Positions 21,170 to 27,634 of a DNA stretch of 27,634 nucleotides are shown piece by piece (positions within the stretch are counted from its first letter, which is position 1; each line of letters begins with the position of its first letter). Source of the DNA: a bacterium (GTDB lineage Bacteria > Desulfobacterota > JAPLJL01). The notes beneath the pieces were generated by a model. It made no database searches, was not told the DNA's origin, and saw only the letters and a program-made list of their open reading frames with translations. The position numbers and the translations under genes were made by a program. The stretch is from the NCBI GenBank assembly GCA_028713675.1, contig JAQTNV010000044.1, forward strand, positions 1 through 27,634. Reading direction: 5' to 3'.

Positions 21170-24100
21170 GTGGGTTGGATTGACACAGTTGTCCGCCGGC
21201 CGGTCACCATTATCATGGCGGTGTCCGTTTTCGTGGTCCTCGGGTTCGTGGGCTACCGGCGGATGGTGGTGAACCTGATGCCCGATATCGACCTGCCCCT
21301 GGCCCAGATTATCTCGGTCTACCCGGGGGCCGGGCCGGAGGAGATCGAGAGCCAGATGGTCCGGAAGATCGAGGACGAGGTCTCGAACATCTCCGACATC
21401 AAGGCGATCACTTCCAAGGTCTACGAGGGCTATGCCTGGACGATGGTGGAGTTCAACCTCGGGGTCGATATCAACGTCAAGGCCCTGGAGGTGAAGGACA
21501 AGGTCGAGCTGATCAAGCGCGATCTGCCCCCCGCCTCCGAAGACCCGGTGATCGCCAAGTACGATCCCCTGAGCGTCCCGGTGATGAAGCTCGCCCTCCG
21601 GTCGAAAAACCTCTCCGGGACCGAGCTCTACGAGCTCGCCGACAAGAAACTCAAGGACCCCTTCGGGCAGATTTCCGGGGTCGCCAAGGTGGACGTCCTC
21701 GGCGGGTCCAAGCGCCAGATCAACGTCTGGGCGAGCCTGGACAAGCTTTCCCAGTACGGGCTCTCGATCCTCGACCTCTTCCCGGTGATCGGCCAGCAGA
21801 ACCTCGACATCCCGGCGGGGAACCTGAAGCAGAAGACCCGCGAGATCGGGGTCCGCTTCAAAGGGGAAGCCCGCACGCCGAAAGAGATTGCCAACCTGAC
21901 CTTCCCGGTGCCCCGCCGCGGCGGGGGAGTGATCCGCCTCGGGGATGTGGCCCGGGTCGAGGACGGCAGCGAGGAAGCCAAATCCGTTGTCCGTTTCGCG
22001 GGCGAAAACGCCGTAATCCTCGACGTCTACAAGCGCTCCGACGGGAACACCCTCGCGGTGGCCGACGGCACTTACCAGAAAATCAAACAGGTCCAGAAAC
22101 TCCTCCCGGAGGGCACCGAGATCATAGTCGCCGACGACGGCTCCACCTACATCCGCGCCGCGGTCAAGGAAGCGCTCAAAAACATCTTCCTGGGGGTGCT
22201 CCTCTGCGCCCTCCTGCTCTGGATCTTCCTCCGCGACATCCGGGTCACGTTCGTGGCGGCGGTGGTCATCCCCACCTCGATCATCTCCGCATTCATGCTG
22301 ATGAGTTTTGCCCATTTCTCGGTCAACGTCCTGACTCTTTCCGCCCTGGGCATTTCCATCGGGCCCCTGGTGGCCAACGCCATCGTGGTGCTGGAGAACA
22401 TCATCCGCCATGTCGAGAAAGGAACGGAACCCCGGGAAGCGGCGGTGGTCGGCACCCAGGGAGCGCAGGCGGCGGTCTTGGCCACGGGCGGGGCCCACAT
22501 CGTGGTCTTCGCCCCGATCGCCTTCATGGGCGGGATCGTGGGGATGTTTTTCTTCCAGTTCGGGCTGACGGTGGTTTTCGCCACCATCTTTTCTATTTTT
22601 GCCTCCTTCACCATTACCCCGATGCTCGCGGCCAACCTGATCAAGCCCGAGGGCGAGAAAAAAGACTCCCGGCTCTTCCGGTTCATCCACCTCCCGCTCG
22701 AATGGTTCCACCAGGGGTTCGAATCCCTCCAGGCCTTCTACGCCCGCACCCTCGTGCCGGTCCTCAAACATCCCTACCTGACCAACCTGGTGACCCTGGT
22801 GGTTTTCCTCGCTTCCCTTTTCCTGATGAGGTATGTGGGCGGGGAGTTCTTCCCCCGGGGCGACCAGAATGCGTTTATGGTTCAGGCCCAGCTCCCCAAG
22901 GGGGCGACCGAGCAGGCCGCCGGAGAGGTCCTGTCCCGGATCGAGGCCGTGGTCAAAGCCGAAATCCCGAATGAAATGCTTGACTATACCGCCCAGGCCG
23001 GGGGCGAGAACATCGGTTTCGACGAAGCCCAGGTCCGGGTCCGGCTGATCGACATGGAGAAACGCACCCGCTCGGACCTGGAGATCATGTCCGACCTCCA
23101 GCCGGCCCTGGCGAAGATCCCGGGGGCGGAGATCAACGTGGCGGGGGTGAAGCGCGCCGGCCCGTCGGACAGCTTCGACGTGGAAATCTACGGACCGGAT
23201 TACCAGGTCCTGGCCGGGATCTCACGGGAGATCCGCGAGGTCATGATGGCCACCGGCAACTACCGGTCGGTCTTCAACACCTTCCGCGAGCCCAAGGACG
23301 AGGTGCATTTTCTCCCCGACGCCTATCGGCGCTCGAAATACGGGGTTCCCAACGCGGCCCTCGGCATGACCCTGCGCAACTCGATCGAAGGGGGGAAGGC
23401 CGGTGTCCTCCGGATGGGCGGAGAGGAGTACGAACTGAAGGTCCGCCTGGAAGAGTCCAACCGGAACTCGGTCGAGGACCTAAAGACTTACCAGGTGCCC
23501 ACCCAGAAGGGGCCGGTACCGCTTTCCACGCTCGGTACCTTCCAGCGCGCCCGCGGGATCGCGAACCTGGCCCGGAAGGACAAGGCGCGGGTGATCACGC
23601 TCCAGGGATACATCTCCAGAATGTCCCAGTCCGAGAACGCGGCCTTGATCAAAGAGAAACTCAAGGATTTCAAGCTGCCGCCGGGGTATTACTACAAATT
23701 CGGGCGCACCGAGGAGATGCGGAAGGAGACGAGCGCAAATATCGGTTTCGCCTTCATCCTGGCGGTCATCCTCACCTACATGCTCCTCGCGGCCATCCTG
23801 GATTCGATGATCCATCCCCTGACGATCATGGCCGCGGTGCCCCTCGGCCTGGTCGGCGTGATCGTGTCCCTTTTCTTTTTCGGGACCACCTTGAACATCA
23901 TGTCGATGATGGCCATCGTCATGCTGGTGGGAATCGTGGTCAACAACTCCATTCTGATCATTGACTACGCGATGACAAATATACGCAACGAGGCCGGCGA
24001 CCTGGCCTTCTGCGTGCAGGACGCCGCGGTGATCAAGTTCCGGGCGGTGATGATGACCACGCTGGCGGTGATCGTGGGGATCCTGCCCCAGCTCCCCCAC

Positions 24101-24280
24101 GGCTCGGGCTCGGAGTTCATGCGCCCGATCGCGGTGGCCACGATCGGGGGGGTCGGAATTTCCGCCTTCTTCACGTTTTACACGATCCCGGCGCTCTTCC
24201 TGCTCGTGGAATCGTTTACCCAGAAGATCAAAAAGCGGTTAGGAATGGGCGAAGTTGAGAAGGAAATCTCGCATGGATGA
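21170..24280 (+). CDS. RND-family (AcrB/HAE1-like) inner-membrane efflux transporter
   Basis: 1036 residues, close to AcrB length. GTG start with AGGAG about 7 nt upstream overlapping the adaptor stop; MGWIDTVVRRPVTIIMAVSV is a typical RND beginning. Both halves show the RND plan: TM1, a periplasmic domain of about 300 residues, TM2-6, repeated. Motifs include MPDIDLPLAQIISVYPGAGP and EEIESQMVRKIEDEV, and TM4 SIGPLVANAIVVLENI. In AcrB TM4 carries Asp407-Asp408; here the pair is Ala402-Asn403. TM10 reads LVGIVVNNSILIIDYA, with Asn925 where AcrB has Lys940. So the standard proton-relay residues are missing. The rest is intact, with no frameshift. Proton-driven efflux of hydrophobic compounds is the family role; coupling and substrate here are uncertain. 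Confidence 0.95.
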   Translation: MGWIDTVVRRPVTIIMAVSVFVVLGFVGYRRMVVNLMPDIDLPLAQIISVYPGAGPEEIESQMVRKIEDEVSNISDIKAITSKVYEGYAWTMVEFNLGVDINVKALEVKDKVELIKRDLPPASEDPVIAKYDPLSVPVMKLALRSKNLSGTELYELADKKLKDPFGQISGVAKVDVLGGSKRQINVWASLDKLSQYGLSILDLFPVIGQQNLDIPAGNLKQKTREIGVRFKGEARTPKEIANLTFPVPRRGGGVIRLGDVARVEDGSEEAKSVVRFAGENAVILDVYKRSDGNTLAVADGTYQKIKQVQKLLPEGTEIIVADDGSTYIRAAVKEALKNIFLGVLLCALLLWIFLRDIRVTFVAAVVIPTSIISAFMLMSFAHFSVNVLTLSALGISIGPLVANAIVVLENIIRHVEKGTEPREAAVVGTQGAQAAVLATGGAHIVVFAPIAFMGGIVGMFFFQFGLTVVFATIFSIFASFTITPMLAANLIKPEGEKKDSRLFRFIHLPLEWFHQGFESLQAFYARTLVPVLKHPYLTNLVTLVVFLASLFLMRYVGGEFFPRGDQNAFMVQAQLPKGATEQAAGEVLSRIEAVVKAEIPNEMLDYTAQAGGENIGFDEAQVRVRLIDMEKRTRSDLEIMSDLQPALAKIPGAEINVAGVKRAGPSDSFDVEIYGPDYQVLAGISREIREVMMATGNYRSVFNTFREPKDEVHFLPDAYRRSKYGVPNAALGMTLRNSIEGGKAGVLRMGGEEYELKVRLEESNRNSVEDLKTYQVPTQKGPVPLSTLGTFQRARGIANLARKDKARVITLQGYISRMSQSENAALIKEKLKDFKLPPGYYYKFGRTEEMRKETSANIGFAFILAVILTYMLLAAILDSMIHPLTIMAAVPLGLVGVIVSLFFFGTTLNIMSMMAIVMLVGIVVNNSILIIDYAMTNIRNEAGDLAFCVQDAAVIKFRAVMMTTLAVIVGILPQLPHGSGSEFMRPIAVATIGGVGISAFFTFYTIPALFLLVESFTQKIKKRLGMGEVEKEISHG

Positions 24281-24292
24281 GATATACAGAAA

Positions 24293-24322
24293 GTTCATAG
24301 TGTCCATAGAGTCCATCGTGTC
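24293..24322 (+). repeat. Left arm of a 30-bp inverted repeat (period-9, GTCCATNNN)
   Basis: This is the reverse complement of 24535-24564 at 28 of 30 positions, including a perfect 18-bp core (AGTGTCCATAGAGTCCAT). It is part of a period-9 array that continues to about 24345 (AGTCCATCG, TGTCCATCG, TGTCCATTG, GGTCAAAGG). Confidence 0.9.
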
Positions 24323-24433
24323 CATCGTGTCCATTGGGTCAAAGGCAAGAAACAGAAATAGGTTGGAGAGGCGAGGAAAGACAAAAACAGATCTTCTTGC
24401 TTTTGAAAACCCCGGGGGGTTGGCTCTCGCGAC

Positions 24434-24478
24434 TATCGTGTCTATCGTGTCGTTGTGTTCTTTGTGTCTATTGAGTCT
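24434..24478 (+). repeat. Degenerate period-9 array TATCGTGTC
   Basis: Units: TATCGTGTC, TATCGTGTC, GTTGTGTTC, TTTGTGTCT, ATTGAGTCT. The words resemble a decayed GTGTCCATC array. Confidence 0.7.
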
Positions 24479-24534
24479 GTTACATTATCAGATTTATGAA
24501 ATTCATCGTATTTAAGCAATCTCTAGACACTACA

Positions 24535-24564
24535 GACACAATGGACTCTATGGACACTACGAAC
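24535..24564 (-). repeat. Right arm of the 30-bp inverted repeat (period-9, NNNATGGAC)
   Basis: Units in phase from 24529: ACTACAGAC, ACAATGGAC, TCTATGGAC, ACTACGAAC. It pairs with 24293-24322 around about 212 bp. Confidence 0.9.
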
Positions 24565-24576
24565 GCTTTTTATTAG

Positions 24577-24605
24577 AGAGCGAAACCTACCCCCCAAAAA
24601 GAAAA
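24577..24605 (-). repeat. Dispersed repeat, inverted relative of 9290-9324
   Basis: GAGCGAAACCTACCCCCCAA followed by an A/G run matches the reverse complement of 9290-9324 (GAGCGAAACCTTCCCCCCAA and an A/G run). A short distance further, both carry GAGATYCYTCGCT. Confidence 0.65.
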
Positions 24606-24632
24606 ACAGCTTCCTCGAGATTCCTCGCTCCC

Positions 24633-24693
24633 CCTACGCCAGTCCTCCCGTGCTAAAGCTTCTAAGGAAATTGGCTTCGGAGGACAGGTAGGC
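24633..24693. repeat. Stem-loop element GTCCTCC / GGAGGAC
   Basis: GTCCTCC (24641-24647) pairs with GGAGGAC (24679-24685), with CTACGCCA and AGGTAGGC flanks and a loop containing AAAGCTTCTAAGG. It looks like a small dispersed intergenic element. Confidence 0.5.
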
Positions 24694-24719
24694 AAAGAGC
24701 ATAGGGCACGGGACAGAGA

Positions 24720-24747
24720 GCTCAAAGCTGAAAGCTCAAAGGTAAAT
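24720..24747. repeat. Period-7 tandem array GCTCAAA
   Basis: GCTCAAA, GCTGAAA, GCTCAAA, GGTAAAT. Sister of the GGTCAAA array at 10779-10806. Confidence 0.85.
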
Positions 24748-24752
24748 AATGA

Positions 24753-24793
24753 TTTTTCCCCCTTTGTTGAAAGGGGGATCGAGGGGGATTTTT
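24753..24793. repeat. Dispersed CCCCCTTT...AAAGGGGGATCGAGGGGGATTT element
   Basis: CCCCCTTT pairs with AAAGGGGG around GTTG, followed by ATCGAGGGGGATTTTT. This is a common bacterial intergenic element, often falsely translated as PPLLKGGSRGIF. Confidence 0.8.
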
Positions 24794-24820
24794 AAAATCG
24801 TTGTTTGCTGTATTTTCCCG

Positions 24821-24840
24821 GTCTACCGTCTACCGTCTAC
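24821..24840. repeat. Period-7 tandem array GTCTACC
   Basis: GTCTACC, GTCTACC, GTCTAC, ending directly at the stop codon of the WbuC-like gene on the minus strand. Confidence 0.85.
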
Positions 24841-25308
24841 TTATTTGACCTTGAGCTTTTTCAGAATCTTCCGGTTGAATCCCCGCGCCTCCGGGCTGCC
24901 TTCCTCCGGGGCCCAGGGGGCGAAGATCTTTTCGCCGACAGTATAAGGCCCCCGGGCGATTTCATAAAGCACGGTCCCGTTCTTGAGGGGGATGAAGGAG
25001 TGCCAGGCTTTCGGCGGGATTTCCACGCCCGGGCAGTGCCGGGCGTCGAGGATCACGTGATCCCTGATATTTCCCCGGGAATCGAATTCCAGGACCAGGG
25101 CCCGGCCCTTAATCAGGATGAAGGCTTCCCATTTGTCCGGGATGGAGTGCTGGTGCGGCCGGAGATATGACCCTTTTTCCGCCGCGTTGAGGAAGCGCTG
25201 GATGCCGTCGTTATAATCGCGGTGAAAGTTGTAATTGCTCCTTTTCCTTTCCGATTTTTCCGCCTTTTTTGAGACCTCGGAAATGAGCCGGTTGGTGATC
25301 TTCAGCAT
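24841..25308 (-). CDS. WbuC-family cupin-fold metalloprotein
   Basis: 155 residues. The opening RKRSNYNFHRDYNDGIQRFL, then GSYLRPHQHSIPDKWEAFIL, is the WbuC signature. Probable metal ligands in cupin motif 1 are H52, H54 and E61, and H103 (PPKAWHSFIPL) in motif 2. After the cupin core is a 30-residue basic tail. WbuC relatives are often in O-antigen or polysaccharide clusters and their reaction is not established; no such genes are nearby. Cytoplasmic. The ATG has no strong Shine-Dalgarno. The stop codon touches a GTCTACC repeat. It appears monocistronic, with a decayed acetyltransferase fragment upstream. Confidence 0.9.
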   Translation of the reverse strand: MLKITNRLISEVSKKAEKSERKRSNYNFHRDYNDGIQRFLNAAEKGSYLRPHQHSIPDKWEAFILIKGRALVLEFDSRGNIRDHVILDARHCPGVEIPPKAWHSFIPLKNGTVLYEIARGPYTVGEKIFAPWAPEEGSPEARGFNRKILKKLKVK

Positions 25309-25905
25309 TTCAGCTTCTCATTCCTAGGATACCTTTCCGGTTTCACAGATGACGGGAAAATTGATCGAGAGATGAGGAATAACGAAGGCAAATTCCAGGA
25401 ATCTTAATTCCCCCATAAATATTATTTTACTCCAGAATTGCCCGTCCCCAAAGCGTTTTTGTCTGCCGGGAAAACGCGGCGGGATTCGGTTGCCGGGAGG
25501 ACCCCCAGGCCGCGACGGGCATGGTCTAACCCGGGAAATCCTTGCGTTCGGGGCGGGGCGTGAAAATCGACATCCAGCGTTCAGGATATTGGAGTTTTTG
25601 GAAACCGCACTTTTCGTATACCCCGTGCGCGTCCCGCTAGCGTGGAAGGAACTTTGGATGTTTTCTTCTGCAATCATTATGGTTGCTAAAATCAACCTAA
25701 ATGACAATTATTGATCCTTACAAAGTTTACCTATGTCCCCGAACAGCTGTTACTCATTTCTCCGGTCTGTACAAGGGGAGGGTGATCGAAAAACGGACAT
25801 CCAGGACTTCAGGCTCCGGTCGGACCGGGAAGGGTAAGGTGCTTATTATACTGAAGAAATTGAAAATCGAGACCCTAACCACGGGCCTCGATATATTCTT
25901 TTCTA
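25309..25905. other. Interval without an intact gene
   Basis: Contains an acetyltransferase remnant (25526-25680). A 30-codon stretch on the minus strand ends at 25324 (MGELRFLEFAFVIPHLSINF...); I would not call it a gene. The rest (25681-25905) shows no family signal in any frame. Confidence 0.6.
25526..25680 (-). pseudogene. Remnant of a GNAT acetyltransferase C-terminus
   Basis: One minus-strand frame reads KHPKFLPR, a TAG stop (25639-25637), then RDAHGVYEKCGFQKLQYPER and WMSIFTPRPERKDFPG before a stop at 25528-25526. The string DAHGxYEKxGFxxLxxPERxM is characteristic of the last strand-helix part of a common GNAT family (usually preceded by FLLATR). Only about 45 residues remain and the first part is not found upstream, so this is a decayed fragment. 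Confidence 0.6.
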
Positions 25906-26562
25906 TTACTCCGCGAACTGCAGCATTATTTCCGGCCGGAATGACAATTTTTCTTTCAGGAGGCCGTTTTCCCTGTCTTTTACAAACGCGAGCATCCTAA
26001 TATTCCGCATGAATTTCCGGTTCAGGAAATCCCGGGAGGTGGCTAATTTATCCGCATCCTGGATCACCTTTTTCACGAACACATTCATATCATTTACCGA
26101 CTTGAATGGTTCCCTCTGATACATGAATTCTAGGCCGTAAACAATTAACGGGTCTATTTCCCCGGTCTGAGGAAGAGCGTTCTTTTGAAAATCCTGGTAA
26201 TCATGGGCTGTAATCAGATCATAGCTATTTGCCTTGACGAAATTCGGGTTTAAAACGATCAGGTCATAATACCCGCGCTGGAACAAACCTCCACTAGGCG
26301 TTTTATCCGTATCCGTTTTTATCTGGAACCGGTTTTCTCCTATATCGCATCGGAAAGGCGTGGGATATTCCAGGTGGACCAGGAATTGTTTTTTATTGTT
26401 CTTGTCGCTGACGGGATGGTATTTGAGGCTGTTCTGCAGGAGATAATAAAAATAACAGATGATATCGTACTCGGTGAAAAAATAATTCGGGGTTTTCCTG
26501 AAAATGTCTGTCAGGTTTAATATCGATTTTTGCATCAGCAGGGCAAGCTCGTCCGCGTTCAT
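25906..26562 (-). CDS. Hypothetical protein, possibly a diverged PD-(D/E)XK-like fold
   Basis: 218 residues, not recognised. An N-terminal helical part (YFFTEYDIICYFYYLLQNSL) is followed by strands LVHLEYPTPFRCDIGENRFQ, then RGYYDLIVLNPNFV, then IVYGLEFMYQREPFK, and helices VKKVIQDADKLATS. The order E ... YDLIVLN ... GLEFMYxRE resembles the core of restriction-endonuclease-like folds, but the usual Lys after the last Glu is absent, so this is a weak guess. No signal peptide or membrane segment. AAGGGGG about 11 nt before the ATG overlaps the end of the upstream gene, and the intergenic gap is 5 nt, so the two genes form one operon. Confidence 0.75.
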   Translation of the reverse strand: MNADELALLMQKSILNLTDIFRKTPNYFFTEYDIICYFYYLLQNSLKYHPVSDKNNKKQFLVHLEYPTPFRCDIGENRFQIKTDTDKTPSGGLFQRGYYDLIVLNPNFVKANSYDLITAHDYQDFQKNALPQTGEIDPLIVYGLEFMYQREPFKSVNDMNVFVKKVIQDADKLATSRDFLNRKFMRNIRMLAFVKDRENGLLKEKLSFRPEIMLQFAE

Positions 26563-26567
26563 ATTTA

Positions 26568-27634
26568 TTATTCCCCCTTATGTTTTTCAAGAAAGTGAAC
26601 CTCTACCTCCAGCGGAAGGGATTCGATCTGTAAAAATTCTTTTTCGTCACCCGGTTTGAAGTTCTTCCGTCCGTAGAACACCATTCTGAACCGGTAAACC
26701 CCGCCCTGCAGGTTTTCCATCCCGGTGATTTTTATCCCCATCTCCCCGAAGCTCCCGGGCTCGTTTTCGAATTGATCGCGGTAATTGCGGTCATCGCGGT
26801 AGAAAAAGGTTTTCTTGATGTTGGCCAGGGACACATTATCGTCGTATTTCAGGGTTGTTACGATCCCGCCGAATTTTCCAACCAGGACACACCAGGGGGG
26901 ATAATCGTGAGGAACGTTAAGCTCCGCCCGGGACATGACGCCATCTACCACCACCGGAGCCGGAAGATAAGGGGTGTAAAAAATTGATCCTGATATATTT
27001 TCGGAAAAATTATAAGTGATGGTGGCGTGGGCTTCGTTGATGATCAGTCCAGGGCGGAAGGGGATATGGATTTCGATAGGGAAGTCGATCCGGTTGGGAT
27101 AGCTGATCGAGACCTGTTTTATCCACGGAGATTTAACTCCCCCAAAGAGATTCGCCCTAAGTTCCTGAATGGTGATCACCCGGATAGGGCTGTCGGTGTA
27201 GGCCAGTAATCGGGCCTGAAAATCCTCCTCAGTTTTTTCAACCTTGATTTTCCCAAAGAGGAAAGAAGTCCCAATCCGCAGCTTGAACCGGTTAAAAAGG
27301 TTCGGGGACTGGGGATCGCGGCCGAAGATGATGAAATTCAGAAAAATCGGGATTTTGTAGCTGAGTTCGTCGGAGAGAAAGAGGATAGATTCCGGCCGGA
27401 ATTCGATGAAGTCGGCCCGGGAGCGCGGGGCAGACTCGAGAAAAGCGAGGAGGTAAGCGTAAGCCTTGCTCTGATTGACCGGGTCGGTCACCTCGATCTC
27501 CAGGCCCTGTGACGATGGCCATTTGTCCGGGGAAACTTTTTCCCCCAGGTCCCGGGACCGAAAGACAATCTCGTCGTTTTTCTCCAGTTTCAGAGAGGAA
27601 GGGAGCTCGGGGTTTCTCTGCCATTTGTCCCCGG
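26568..27634 (-). CDS. Hypothetical beta-rich protein (5' end outside the window)
   Basis: At least 354 residues; the frame stays open to the right edge. A GTG at 27491 could be taken as a start, but upstream sequence in frame reads as real protein (GDKWQRNPELPSSLKLEKND then EIVFRSRDLGEKVSPDKWPS), so the gene starts beyond the window. Two related stretches, GDKWQRNPELPSS and PDKWPSSQ, suggest a repeated strand unit. The rest alternates beta strands (IDFPIEIHIPFRPGLIINEA, GVYRFRMVFYGRKNF, LPLEVEVHFLEKH). No membrane segment in the visible part. Family not recognised. It is co-transcribed with the following 218-residue gene, so the two may be one functional unit. Confidence 0.75.
   Translation of the reverse strand, partial: GDKWQRNPELPSSLKLEKNDEIVFRSRDLGEKVSPDKWPSSQGLEIEVTDPVNQSKAYAYLLAFLESAPRSRADFIEFRPESILFLSDELSYKIPIFLNFIIFGRDPQSPNLFNRFKLRIGTSFLFGKIKVEKTEEDFQARLLAYTDSPIRVITIQELRANLFGGVKSPWIKQVSISYPNRIDFPIEIHIPFRPGLIINEAHATITYNFSENISGSIFYTPYLPAPVVVDGVMSRAELNVPHDYPPWCVLVGKFGGIVTTLKYDDNVSLANIKKTFFYRDDRNYRDQFENEPGSFGEMGIKITGMENLQGGVYRFRMVFYGRKNFKPGDEKEFLQIESLPLEVEVHFLEKHKGE

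Larger units (their letters stand above)
24281..24840. other. Gene-free interval packed with short repeats
   Basis: 560 bp between the RND gene and the WbuC-like gene, with no gene seen. In order: a GTCCAT period-9 array, a degenerate TATCGTGTC array, an ATGGAC period-9 array, an element related to 9290-9324, a GTCCTCC/GGAGGAC stem-loop, a GCTCAAA heptamer array, a CCCCCTTT/AAAGGGGG element, and a GTCTACC heptamer array. No clear terminator for the efflux operon was found. Confidence 0.75.

Noticed and set aside
21086-22771. 561-codon minus-strand frame opposite the adaptor/RND junction
   Set aside because: His/Asp/Gly-rich shadow frame over an obvious RND gene; no start signal or domain.
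24749-24946. Frame beginning MIFPPLLKGGSRGIF
   Set aside because: False translation of the CCCCCTTT/AAAGGGGG dispersed element running into the antisense of the WbuC-like gene.
25324-25707. 127-codon minus-strand frame in 25309-25905
   Set aside because: No recognisable family; a different frame of the same stretch carries the GNAT remnant, so this one is likely noise.

Overview
The window reads as a GC-rich genome of a Gram-negative (diderm) bacterium, probably Desulfobacterota/Myxococcota or a related uncultivated phylum. Reasons: a complete TolC/membrane-fusion/RND efflux operon, an ExeA/GspA-type ATPase inside a chemosensory operon, an MJ0042 zinc-ribbon protein ending in an RLARIIVSDIALYN motif, and intergenic spaces filled with short-period repeats and small palindromic elements. 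The phylum is inferred from gene types only. No rRNA, tRNA or CRISPR array was seen.

Layout. (1) 9050 to 1, minus strand: a tightly packed chemosensory operon in the order DUF4388 protein, CheY-like regulator, CheA, ExeA-like ATPase, CheW with a long N-terminal extension, CheW, methyl-accepting protein, and a zinc-ribbon/pseudo-receiver protein cut by the left edge. Most junctions overlap (ATGA) or are a few bases apart. CheR and CheB are absent from the window, so this looks like an alternative-function pathway (type IV pili, surface behaviour or gene control) more than a flagellar one. (2) 9051-9592: gene-free, repeats. (3) 9593-10645: DUF2804 protein. (4) 10646-10962: repeats. (5) 10963-14044: a two-gene plus-strand unit, an unrecognised 351-residue protein and a HEAT-repeat protein. 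(6) 14079-14362: 92-bp tandem repeats made of two hairpins each. (7) 14424-15919: an ORF6N-domain gene with an in-frame stop, then an exported or anchored protein gene of about 30% GC; this looks acquired. (8) 17653 to 16040, minus: a small membrane protein and a fumarylacetoacetate-hydrolase-family enzyme. (9) 17928-24280, plus: TetR regulator with an inverted-repeat operator candidate, then outer-membrane factor, periplasmic adaptor and RND pump with a good sigma70-type promoter. (10) 24281-24840: dense repeats. (11) 25308 to 24841, minus: WbuC-like cupin. (12) 25526-25680: acetyltransferase remnant. (13) 27634 to 25906, minus: two unrecognised co-transcribed genes, the upstream one cut by the right edge.

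The most unusual points are the composition of the chemosensory operon (a predicted ATPase plus a receiver that has lost its phospho-acceptor), a palindromic PPA-x-GG linker element recurring in several proteins of that operon, an RND pump lacking both TM4 aspartates, period-9 repeats that also form the C-terminus of the adaptor protein, the ORF6N nonsense codon with a 29-bp palindrome further inside the gene, and two pairs of genes of unknown function.
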